In this document: positions 1 to 5,069 of the stretch, in pieces
How the letters are laid out: every line of letters starts with the position of its first letter
Position numbering within the stretch: the stretch's first letter is position 1
Assembly (NCBI GenBank): GCA_938014865.1
Contig: CALLQJ010000296.1
Coordinates: 1 to 6,655 of the forward strand
Length of the DNA stretch: 6,655 nt
From: an uncultured Fastidiosipila sp.
GTDB lineage: Bacteria; Bacillota; Clostridia; Saccharofermentanales; Fastidiosipilaceae
Direction: 5' to 3'
Notes under the pieces: generated by a model
Database searches by the model: none
Told to the model about the DNA's origin: nothing
What the model saw: only the letters and a program-made list of their open reading frames with translations
Position numbers and translations under genes: made by a program

Positions 1-49
1 ACGAGATTAAGCGTTGTGACTGGAGTTCAGACGTGTGCTCTTCCGATCT
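1..49 (+). other. Illumina P7 / TruSeq read-2 adapter (assembly artefact)
   Basis: Bases 1-7 (ACGAGAT) match the end of the P7 flow-cell adapter. Bases 8-15 (TAAGCGTT) sit exactly where the 8-base i7 index belongs. Bases 16-49 match the 34-base TruSeq read-2 primer, from GTGACTGGAGTTCAG through to CTCTTCCGATCT. The order and spacing are those of a library molecule, so genomic sequence begins at base 50. This is not biology of the organism, and any reading frame crossing it is chimeric. The minus-strand frame running from 303 to 7 ends in the peptide RKSTRLNSSH, which is translated adapter. Confidence 0.97.
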
Positions 50-163
50 ATGGCCTTAGATGAAGTGAGCGGATACTTCGCAAATGATAAGAATTCTGAA
101 GATTTCTGGGTAAATTCCAAGGACTTTTTGGAAAAATTCAACGAAAAAGTATCAGAGCCCTGA
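50..163 (+). CDS. C-terminal fragment of an unidentified protein, 5' end missing
   Basis: An open frame runs from the adapter junction to a TGA at 161-163 and gives 37 residues, rich in acidic and aromatic residues (for example EDFWVNSKDFLEKFNEKV near the end). An ATG falls on the first genomic bases, but there is no room for a ribosome binding site, so this is most likely the end of a longer gene whose start was not assembled. The composition suggests a soluble amphipathic helical tail with no membrane segment. I do not recognise the family. It could also be a chance frame, since it is short. Confidence 0.4.
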   Translation: MALDEVSGYFANDKNSEDFWVNSKDFLEKFNEKVSEP

Positions 164-241
164 GAATCCGACCGGGACGGAGTGAGCAGGCATCCGCCGG
201 CCCGGCCTTCCAAGCAAATATTACCGAATTTAAAGTAAAAA
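164..241. other. Intergenic stretch with an imperfect GC-rich hairpin
   Basis: Between the upstream stop and the operator-like repeat there is no gene. An imperfect GC-rich fold can be drawn across 172-205: CCGGG at 172-176 with CCCGG at 201-205, and CGGA at 178-181 with TCCG at 193-196, leaving an unpaired CCGG. No T-run follows, so it is a poor intrinsic terminator. Confidence 0.25.
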
Positions 242-258
242 TTATCGATAAACGATAA
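242..258. promoter_or_regulatory. Inverted repeat, candidate operator of the YozG-like repressor
   Basis: TTATCG (242-247) and CGATAA (253-258) form a perfect 6-bp inverted repeat around a 5-base AT spacer. It lies immediately upstream of the likely -35 of the DUF2975/HTH unit. Small Cro/CI-type repressors bind such short dyads as dimers, and the repressor is encoded in the same unit, so autoregulation is the natural reading. The repeat is seen directly; its role is inferred. Confidence 0.5.
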
Positions 259-266
259 ATATTTGT

Positions 267-294
267 TGCTTTTCGATTTCACCCGTGGTATTAT
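267..294 (+). promoter_or_regulatory. Probable promoter of the DUF2975/HTH unit
   Basis: TTGCTT (267-272) as -35 and TATTAT (289-294) as -10 are separated by 16 bp, and TGG directly before the -10 gives an extended -10 TGn element. The leader to the first start codon is about 75 bases. It contains a small hairpin (CGGAT 339-343 with ATCCG 349-353) and an AAGGA ribosome binding site at 361-365. Confidence 0.5.
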
Positions 295-376
295 CTGAAG
301 CAAATACAGATGAGTTCAGTGCGTTTTGCGGCTGAAGACGGATACATGATCCGCCGGTGAAAGGATATCTCTGAAT

Positions 377-889
377 ATGCATGGTAAAACTATTTTAAAA
401 AATCCCGGTCGTGCGGGAAAGATTCACAACGTCATTCTGATTGTCACCCTGATTCTCGGCATTCCCGTGGTCTGCTTCGGCTATGTCTTTCTGTATCTCG
501 TTTCCGGGGAATTCGCCGAGGCGAGTCCGGAAATCGCGTTTATGCGGACACCGCTGCTGATTTTCACTTATCTTATTGTGACGGCGATTCTCGCTTTGGT
601 CATCGTGCTGCTCGTTTTCGCGATCAAGAGCATACGGAAGAATATTTTTGATCAGGGGAGTATCCGCATGATCTACACGATGGGGCATCTTTTGAGTTTC
701 GCGTTCCTGACCGCCGTGGTCATGATCATTTATACTTACGCCAAAATCGGGAGTGAGGCCGGTCTTGTCGGCAGCTACATGATTCTGATGACGCTGATCC
801 TGTTCAGCGCAGCAAATTTGATCTATTTCGTGGCGCGGATTTTTCAGTCAGCGGTCAGCTACAAAGAAGAAAATGATTTGACGGTGTAA
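377..889 (+). CDS. DUF2975 family membrane protein (YoaS-like)
   Basis: A 170-residue integral membrane protein with four predicted helices at about residues 18-42, 58-82, 103-122 and 133-155. Between helices 2 and 3 is a short polar segment, KSIRKNIFDQGSIRMIYTMG, which fits the conserved region of DUF2975 proteins. In Firmicutes these proteins are typically encoded directly before a tiny Cro/CI-type regulator (B. subtilis yoaS-yozG), as here, where only two bases separate the genes. The biochemical role is unknown; the pairing suggests a membrane partner or target of that regulator. An AAGGA ribosome binding site lies about 11 bases upstream of the ATG. Length and helix count are normal for the family and nothing looks broken. 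Confidence 0.85.
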   Translation: MHGKTILKNPGRAGKIHNVILIVTLILGIPVVCFGYVFLYLVSGEFAEASPEIAFMRTPLLIFTYLIVTAILALVIVLLVFAIKSIRKNIFDQGSIRMIYTMGHLLSFAFLTAVVMIIYTYAKIGSEAGLVGSYMILMTLILFSAANLIYFVARIFQSAVSYKEENDLTV

Positions 890-891
890 TT

Positions 892-1101
892 ATGGCTATT
901 ATTGTAAATTTGGATGTCATGTTGGCAAAGCGGAAGATGCAGCTGCAGGAATTGAGCAAGCTGGTCGATATCACCGTGAGCAATCTCTCCAATCTGAAGA
1001 CCGGCAAGGCGAAGGCGATCCGCTTTACGACGCTGGACGCAATCTGTGCGGCGCTGGATTGCCAGCCCGGCGATATTTTAGAGTACAGAAGCGAACAATG
1101 A
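892..1101 (+). CDS. Small Cro/CI-type HTH transcriptional regulator (YozG family)
   Basis: A 69-residue protein that is almost entirely one helix-turn-helix domain. Residues 17-37 (QLQELSKLVDITVSNLSNLK) form the HTH, followed by the hallmark stretch KTGKAKAIRFTTLDAIC and the ending ALDCQPGDILEY, both highly typical of HTH_26/YozG proteins. It should bind a short DNA dyad as a dimer. The start lies two bases after the DUF2975 stop with only a weak ribosome binding site (ACGGTG), so translation is probably coupled. The inverted repeat at 242-258 is the obvious candidate binding site, making the unit self-regulating. The domain call is firm; the operator assignment is inference. Confidence 0.9.
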   Translation: MAIIVNLDVMLAKRKMQLQELSKLVDITVSNLSNLKTGKAKAIRFTTLDAICAALDCQPGDILEYRSEQ

Positions 1102-1144
1102 CGGAAAGATATTAGCAGCAAAGTGAAATCATAAGATGTGGTAA

Positions 1145-1151
1145 CGGAGGG
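1145..1151 (+). promoter_or_regulatory. Strong ribosome binding site of the broken permease gene
   Basis: CGGAGGGG ends about 5 bases before the ATG at 1157. It shows that the permease gene once had an efficient start even though its frame is now broken. No clear promoter is visible in 1102-1144, so the gene may have been read through from the HTH unit. Confidence 0.6.
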
Positions 1152-1156
1152 GCATA

Positions 1157-1791
1157 ATGGGAAAAAGAATAGGCGAGAGGCTTTCTTTTACAGCATTATT
1201 ATTTGTCTTTATGCTGACGAGCTTATTTTTTTATCTTGTTTATAATATGCACTACGATTCTGCATCCGATGATTTCACAGGATTTACCGTATTTGACTAT
1301 GAAAGCGAACCGGGTATGCAGACGACTGCAGAGCTTAGGACACTGCGGGAAGATATTACTGAATGGGCCAAAAACAATCATGCGGTGGTTTTTTACAAGG
1401 GCTTTTCTTCGGCGGGAATTGCCTCTGTTGACTATGCGGGATGGTTTGATAAAACATGGCATATTCCCTTTAACGGACAAGAAGCAAAAAGCGCTGTTGT
1501 TCAAAAAATAATGTAAACTTGCAATATTATACAGAGGGTGAGTTTCTCTTTCCGCGGAAATATAACTGCCGTATTCTCGGCGCGTTCGATAAAGACAAAG
1601 CGCCCGCTTTTCAAGGCGATGCATTCTTTTATTATCCGCTCTCTGATATCAGTGAAATGCAGGGGCTCCTTTTTACGAATATTGATAACGGAGAAACCCT
1701 TTCTGAATTAACGGACATTATCGAGAAAAGCGGCAGGAGCATTGAATATCAAACCTATAACGACAGCGGGTCGCAATTATACGCAGTATGA
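1157..1791 (+). pseudogene. Truncated, frameshifted ABC exporter permease (bacteriocin-associated membrane protein type)
   Basis: The first frame (1157-1516) encodes a signal-anchor helix (about residues 9-30) and then an extracytoplasmic domain with ITEWAKNNHAVVFYKGFSSAGI. It ends at a TAA just after an A6 run (1503-1508). The next frame (from 1519) continues the same domain with LQYYTEGEFLFPRKYN. Adding one A to the run gives a smooth join through QKNNVNLQYYTEG, so a single-base loss or sequencing error explains the break. The domain reaches about SIEYQTYN (near 1760). After that the DNA belongs to the downstream ATPase gene in another frame, and the stop at 1789-1791 is accidental. The family normally has several more membrane helices, all absent here. 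Assignment to the DUF1430 / 7-helix bacteriocin-associated family is from overall pattern and context; an FtsX-like permease is the alternative. Confidence 0.65.
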
Positions 1792-1997
1792 TAAACGATC
1801 AGAAAATTATCCCGGCGGATGAGCCGACCGGCTCATTAGACAAGGAGAATTCAACGATAGTAATAAATTGCCTGCGGGAAATGGCGGACGATTTCAAAAA
1901 AACCGTGGTGATCGTAACACATGATTTGGATCTTGCAAGACAATGCGACAGAATATTTAATCTCAGCGATGGAATTTTGACGCCCGTTACAAATTGA
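1761..1997 (+). pseudogene. C-terminal remnant of a LolD/MacB-type ABC transporter ATPase
   Basis: Reading from 1761 gives RQRVAIIRSMINDQKII, the segment just after an LSGGE signature, then the Walker B and D-loop (ADEPTGSLDKEN) and the switch histidine in VIVTHDLDLA, ending at TGA 1995-1997. An ATG at 1788 would give a 69-residue product, but homology clearly starts 27 bases earlier with no start codon and follows a stop at 1758-1760. Walker A, the Q-loop and the signature motif are missing, so it cannot hydrolyse ATP. The residue before ADEP is proline (IIPADEP) where a hydrophobic residue, usually leucine, is normal; this is a further sign of decay. It is the partner of the permease remnant just upstream, fused to it by deletion. 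Confidence 0.9.
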
Positions 1998-2015
1998 TGT
2001 CCCGGGCAGTTTTTT
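1982..2015 (+). terminator. Possible intrinsic terminator after the ABC remnant
   Basis: GCCCG (1982-1986) can pair with CGGGC (2003-2007) around a 16-base loop, and T6 (2010-2015) follows two bases later. The stem is short and the loop large, and it overlaps the last codons of the ATPase remnant, so it is only a weak candidate. Confidence 0.3.
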
Positions 2016-2019
2016 CAAC

Positions 2020-2048
2020 TTGTTTTAGTTAGTCTAATGGGTTAGACT
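2020..2048 (+). promoter_or_regulatory. Probable promoter of blaI-blaR1
   Basis: TTGTTT (2020-2025) as -35 and TAGACT (2043-2048) as -10 have an ideal 17-bp spacer. The -10 lies inside the first operator-like dyad, so repressor binding would block RNA polymerase directly. Confidence 0.5.
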
Positions 2049-2076
2049 AAAGATGACTCTAATGGATTAGACTAAA
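2029..2076. promoter_or_regulatory. Two tandem dyads, probable BlaI-family operators
   Basis: Dyad 1 (2029-2050) is TTAGTCTAA and TTAGACTAA, perfect 9-bp arms around TGGG. Dyad 2 (2054-2075) is TGACTCTAA and TTAGACTAA around TGGA, with two mismatches in the left arm. The core TCTAATGGRTTAGACTAAA is directly repeated, starting at 2033 and 2058, so the two dyads are 25 bp apart. BlaI/MecI-family repressors bind dyads of this kind over their own promoter. The sequence differs from the classical staphylococcal TACA/TGTA type. Structure is seen directly; the binding protein is inferred from the gene 25 bases downstream. Confidence 0.75.
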
Positions 2077-2100
2077 TAAGCAGAGAGGAGAATTCGCCCT

Positions 2101-2475
2101 ATGGATGTACCAAAAGTTTTTGAAAGTGAATATCGCTTCTGCGAGATTTTGTGGAAGCACGAACCGATCAAAAGCGGCAAGCTGGTGGCGCTTTGCCGGG
2201 AAGAGCTGGGCTGGAAATCCAGTACGACTTATACCGTGATCAAGCGGCTGTCCGAACGTGGCATCCTAAAAAATGAAAACACGATCGTAACGTCCTTGGT
2301 GTCACAGGATCAGGTGCAGGCGGCAGAAATTGATGAGCTGGTCGAGAAGAAATTTGGCGGCTCGGTGCCCGCATTTATCGCAACGTTTACACGTCATCAG
2401 AAAATTTCGGAGCACGAAATCGATGCACTGCAGCGCATGATCGACCGTTACAGGGAGGAGGGCGGCAATGAGTGA
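2101..2475 (+). CDS. blaI: BlaI/MecI/CopY family transcriptional repressor
   Basis: A 124-residue protein of normal family length. The N-terminal winged helix-turn-helix spans about residues 5-65, including the family-typical ESEYRFCEILWKHEPIKS and WKSSTTYTVIKRLSERGIL. The C-terminal helices (about 73-120) form the dimerisation part. In staphylococcal BlaI/MecI the repressor is inactivated by cleavage at an Asn-Phe bond near residue 101. Aligned by eye, this protein has T95-F96 there (AFIATFTRHQKI), so the phenylalanine is kept but not the asparagine. AGGAG at 2086-2090 lies 10 bases before the ATG. The end overlaps the next gene by 8 bases, so the repressor and its sensor protease are translationally coupled. 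It probably represses its own operon through the dyads at 2029-2076. No beta-lactamase or other target gene is in the window. Confidence 0.93.
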   Translation: MDVPKVFESEYRFCEILWKHEPIKSGKLVALCREELGWKSSTTYTVIKRLSERGILKNENTIVTSLVSQDQVQAAEIDELVEKKFGGSVPAFIATFTRHQKISEHEIDALQRMIDRYREEGGNE

Positions 2476-4237
2476 GCTGTTTCTTAAAATAGTGAACATG
2501 GGCATCGCTGCGGGCTGGCTGATTCTGGTGGTTTTACTCATCCGCCTTGTATTCAGAAAAAGCCCCCGCCGTTTTAATCTTCTCCTCTGGGGCCTGGTCG
2601 GCTTCCGGCTGATTTTCCCGTTTACGCTCGAGAGCCGGGTGAGCTTGGTGCCGAGCGCGGAAACCATCAGCCCGGCGATCATGACAGCCCCCGATCCGGG
2701 GATCAGAAGCGGCATTCCGGCGCTGAACAGTGTTGTCAATCCGGCGGTGGAGGGGGCTTTTGCCCCGGCGGCGGGAGCCGGCATAAACCCGCTGCAGGTA
2801 TGGATTCCGGTCTTTGCCGGGATTTGGCTCGCCGGCATGGCGGCCCTGCTGGTGTACACCCTGCTCTGCTGGCTGAAACTCAAAAAGCAGGTCCGGACGG
2901 CCACTTGGCTGGAGGATAATATTTGGGAAAGTGAAGAGCTTGCCGAACCCTTTGTCTTCGGCCTTTTCCGGCCGCAGATCTACCTGCCGGCTTCACTGCC
3001 CGAAATGAGCCGCCGTTACGTCATCGCACATGAAAAGACGCACATCAAACGGCTGGATCATTGGAGCAAGTTCTTGGGCTTTGTTCTGCTCAGCGTGTAC
3101 TGGTTTAATCCGCTGATCTGGGTGGCGTATGCCCTCTTCAGCAAAGATATCGAGCTGGCCTGCGACGCAGCTGTGATCGCGGATCTCAGCCGTGACGAGC
3201 GGGCGGACTATTCGCTGACGCTTCTGTCGCTGAGCGCGCCGCGCAAAATTCTGGCGGCCTGCCCGGTGGCCTTTGGCGAAGTTGCGGTCAAAACCCGCGT
3301 CAAGAATATCCTGAACTATAAGAAGCCGGCCTTTTGGGCAGTAGTGGTCGCGGTGGCGGCGGCGATTGTCGCGGCGGTCTGTTTTCTGACCACACGTCCT
3401 TCCGCTTCCCCGCCGTCCAAAGAACTCGTGAAGCTTGCGTCCGGCTATTCCCGCGACGCCGCCCTCAAAGATGGCTGCGTCATCGTTAAAGACGGTATGC
3501 TGCAGGACAATGCGGAGCGCTGGCAGCAGCTTGTGGCCCAAACCGCCCTCGGCAAGAAGGACAGCGCGCGCTTTTATTTCGAAAGTGCAGAGCCTGACAC
3601 GCCGTACAGCCTGATGGACGTGGCCTTTGACGGAGAAGCCTGGCACACGGCCTCTGTCTCCTCGGCCGAGCCGAGCGAAAAGCCCGCTGAGGACAGCTAT
3701 CCATATCTGGTGTTCAGTTCGACCATGGATAACGGCGTAGCTAAGGGGTATTTCTTCCTCGCAGACAGCCAAGCCGACAGCCAAAAAGAAAAAGTCAGTG
3801 CCGTGGAGCCCCGGGAGACGATAAATGCTTCCGATTCCGAGACCCTGCCGCAGGACGCCGTTTGCGAGCGCTGCGTCCCGCTTCTTTATGAGCTTCTGAC
3901 CGAGGACATGCTGAGCGAGAGCGCGTTTGATCTGACCTACTGCGACATCGACAGCGACGGGAGGCTTGAACGCTGCCTGCTGGGACTCGGGCCGACGTCC
4001 GGCGTCAGCAGCTTTGACCTGAGTTTTTATGACGGGAGCAATCGAAAGTATCACGGCAGTTTCATTACGCCGTTTCAGACGATCCGCTTCACACGTGACG
4101 AGAAAGGGCAGCTTCAGCTCGAAGCCGGCGACTGGTATCCCGAGCCCGTGACCTATATTTATGATGTTGAAGTCACGGACGGAAAGGTAGAGGTGAGTGA
4201 AGGGGGGAAGGCGTTGAAGCGCATTGAACTCGACTAG
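2468..4237 (+). CDS. blaR1: BlaR1/MecR1-like M56 membrane zinc metalloprotease with non-canonical sensor domain
   Basis: A 589-residue membrane protein. Helices are predicted at about residues 9-29, 34-54, 112-134, 200-223 and 288-306. The M56 core is intact: zinc motif H188-E-K-T-H192 and the downstream KDIELACDAAV, whose E229 is the likely third ligand. The family function is signal-driven proteolysis that leads to inactivation of the partner repressor. Staphylococcal BlaR1 ends in a penicillin-binding serine domain. Here about 280 residues follow the last helix with no recognisable SxxK/SxN/KTG set. Instead there is a segment YSRDAALKDGCVIVKDGML (327-345), somewhat like DUF4362-type domains of Firmicutes lipoproteins, then a low-complexity linker (about 395-455). 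A last module contains D493-I-D-S-D-G498, a calcium-loop-like motif. The protein is thus a BlaR1-type relay with a different input. The strain-level name is by architecture only. GC content is visibly higher than in hsdM. The start overlaps the blaI end. Confidence 0.88.
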   Translation: MSELFLKIVNMGIAAGWLILVVLLIRLVFRKSPRRFNLLLWGLVGFRLIFPFTLESRVSLVPSAETISPAIMTAPDPGIRSGIPALNSVVNPAVEGAFAPAAGAGINPLQVWIPVFAGIWLAGMAALLVYTLLCWLKLKKQVRTATWLEDNIWESEELAEPFVFGLFRPQIYLPASLPEMSRRYVIAHEKTHIKRLDHWSKFLGFVLLSVYWFNPLIWVAYALFSKDIELACDAAVIADLSRDERADYSLTLLSLSAPRKILAACPVAFGEVAVKTRVKNILNYKKPAFWAVVVAVAAAIVAAVCFLTTRPSASPPSKELVKLASGYSRDAALKDGCVIVKDGMLQDNAERWQQLVAQTALGKKDSARFYFESAEPDTPYSLMDVAFDGEAWHTASVSSAEPSEKPAEDSYPYLVFSSTMDNGVAKGYFFLADSQADSQKEKVSAVEPRETINASDSETLPQDAVCERCVPLLYELLTEDMLSESAFDLTYCDIDSDGRLERCLLGLGPTSGVSSFDLSFYDGSNRKYHGSFITPFQTIRFTRDEKGQLQLEAGDWYPEPVTYIYDVEVTDGKVEVSEGGKALKRIELD

Positions 4238-4301
4238 AATCGCTTCATACTCCCTCACCGGTCCTCATCGGGTCCGCTGCTCTGAAACTGTTTGTTGCTC
4301 C

Positions 4302-4339
4302 TCGCCCCATCTTCGCAAGCGCAAGCGAAAATGGGGCGA
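4302..4339. repeat. Strong 38-base hairpin downstream of blaR1
   Basis: TCGCCCCAT (4302-4310) pairs perfectly with ATGGGGCGA (4331-4339). After one C/A mismatch, TTCGC (4312-4316) pairs with GCGAA (4325-4329), leaving an 8-base loop. It is 65 bases after the blaR1 stop. No T-run follows on either strand, so it is not a classical intrinsic terminator. It could protect the 3' end of the blaI-blaR1 message, or be a REP-like dispersed repeat. Confidence 0.8.
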
Positions 4340-4371
4340 AATATTGTTCGGGCTTGGGTTCGCGGGTCTCG

Positions 4372-4387
4372 TGTCATAATTAGGACA
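4372..4387. repeat. 16-bp near-palindrome
   Basis: TGTCATAATTAGGACA matches its reverse complement at 14 of 16 positions, centred on TAATTA. It lies between the blaR1 hairpin and the transposase remnant. It could be an operator-like site or a relic of a mobile-element end; nothing nearby decides. Confidence 0.4.
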
Positions 4388-4426
4388 GCGGCAGATAGTA
4401 ATGATGAAGACTGATTTTTAAATGCT

Positions 4427-4886
4427 TTGGTGAAAAACCATAAAGACCAAGCCTGGATATTTGGGCACTATTTTCAGATTGAACTTGAAAATAGTGCCGG
4501 AATATTTTTTAAAATTAAAGTTGAAGGCTGCAAAGAGTCGTCAAAAATGCTTTTGTGTTTGAAGTGGGTACAGAGCGGTTTCTATATGGCTTTCCTGTTT
4601 GAGCAGCAGACAGCCGGACAAATCTCACGGGTTTTTCGCAGCTTGCAGAAGACCATGGGCCCTGAAAGGTTTCGGCAGTTATTCCCTGTTATTCTGACCG
4701 GCCGCGGTCCTGAATTTACTAACCCCAAGGCCATTTAGTTCTGTAACGGTGAACAGGTAATGCATGTGTTTTACTGCGAACCGAGAAGTCCTCAGCAAAA
4801 GGCTCACGTGGAAAATGAAAAGCCGATTCCCCAGGAAGAACCAGCTCACGTGATCTACATAACGTCACAAATTAATAGCACAGAAA
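4427..4886 (+). pseudogene. IS30-family transposase remnant, DDE core damaged
   Basis: The frame reads WVQSGFYMAFLFEQQTAGQI, then GPERFRQLFPVILTGRGPEF, TNPKAI, a TAG stop at 4736-4738, and continues in the same frame with FCNGEQVMHVFYCEPRSPQQ and KAHVENE. This is the order of conserved segments in the catalytic core of IS30-family transposases (ILTDxGxEF ... NP ... FYCEP ... HVEN). The second catalytic aspartate is Gly (TGRG instead of TDRG). The first also appears missing, since the usual D-T-V-E-G segment reads IKVEG. The helix-turn-helix N-terminus is absent, and the part after HVENE is compressed, with only TSQINS resembling the later SHINS segment, so an internal deletion is likely. The TTG at 4427 is not a real start: a stop at 4412-4414 bounds the frame, and the first ~25 codons look unrelated. 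It is certainly inactive. No terminal inverted repeats of an IS were found. Confidence 0.8.
4464..4510 (+). terminator. Perfect 13-bp stem hairpin followed by a T-run
   Basis: GGCACTATTTTCA (4464-4476) is exactly complementary to TGAAAATAGTGCC (4486-4498), with a 9-base loop. T6 at 4505-4510 follows after GGAATA. A 13-bp perfect stem this close to a T-run can act as an intrinsic terminator, though the 6-base gap and AT-rich stem weaken the case. It sits at the left edge of the recognisable transposase homology. Confidence 0.5.
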
Positions 4887-4922
4887 AAGCTTAGTACTAA
4901 ATTTATCAAAAAACAACAAGCT

Positions 4923-5069
4923 TTGTTTACTGAACGCATCGACGGTGCGGTGGCGCTCATCATGGGGCTTGACCGGGCGATTCGCAATCAGGTAAGCGAC
5001 AGAGAAGCTTCGGTTTATGACGAGCGCGGGCTATCACTTTCTAAAATAAGTGCAATAGACAGATTATAG
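4923..5069 (+). pseudogene. Phage terminase large subunit, C-terminal remnant
   Basis: In the frame ending at TAG 5067-5069 the translation is TERIDGAVALIMGLDRAIRN, then QVSDREASVYDERGLSLSKI and a short tail. This is the hallmark ending of terminase large subunits (TerL, Terminase_1 type), in which a (K/R)IDGAVALxMAxDRA helix precedes SVYxERGL at the extreme C-terminus. Only about the last 45 codons survive, with no start codon or ribosome binding site, so it is a prophage relic. The normal end is close after RGL; the extra SLSKISAIDRL is probably adjoining DNA. The upstream limit is unclear, because homology fades before the poly-A stretch at 4908-4913, which borders the transposase remnant. 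It shows that a prophage or phage-like element once occupied this site. Confidence 0.75.

Noticed and set aside
7..303. 98-codon minus-strand open frame
   Set aside because: Its C-terminal part is translated adapter (RKSTRLNSSH), and the rest runs antisense through the upstream gene tail and the promoter region.
164..376. Riboswitch or attenuator in the leader of the DUF2975 gene
   Set aside because: Only small hairpins are visible (172-205, 339-353), with no conserved aptamer pattern or T-run before the start codon.
1500..1521. Programmed frameshift at the A6 run of the permease gene
   Set aside because: The downstream gene is also truncated by a deletion, and no stimulatory structure is evident, so simple decay or a sequencing error is more likely.
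2033..2076. Tandem 19-base repeats considered as a CRISPR or satellite
   Set aside because: There are only two copies, 25 bp apart, each an inverted repeat over a promoter, which fits operators much better.
2090..2100. GAATTCGCCCT resembles the edge of a TOPO cloning vector
   Set aside because: Only 11 bases match, it sits naturally between the ribosome binding site and the blaI start, and genomic-looking sequence continues on both sides.
2302..2904. 200-codon minus-strand open frame over blaI and blaR1
   Set aside because: Antisense to two well-supported genes, with no ribosome binding site or recognisable product.
2993..4258. 421-codon minus-strand open frame
   Set aside because: It lies wholly antisense to blaR1, which has a clear M56 core. 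High GC content produces long shadow frames, and its peptide shows no known domain.
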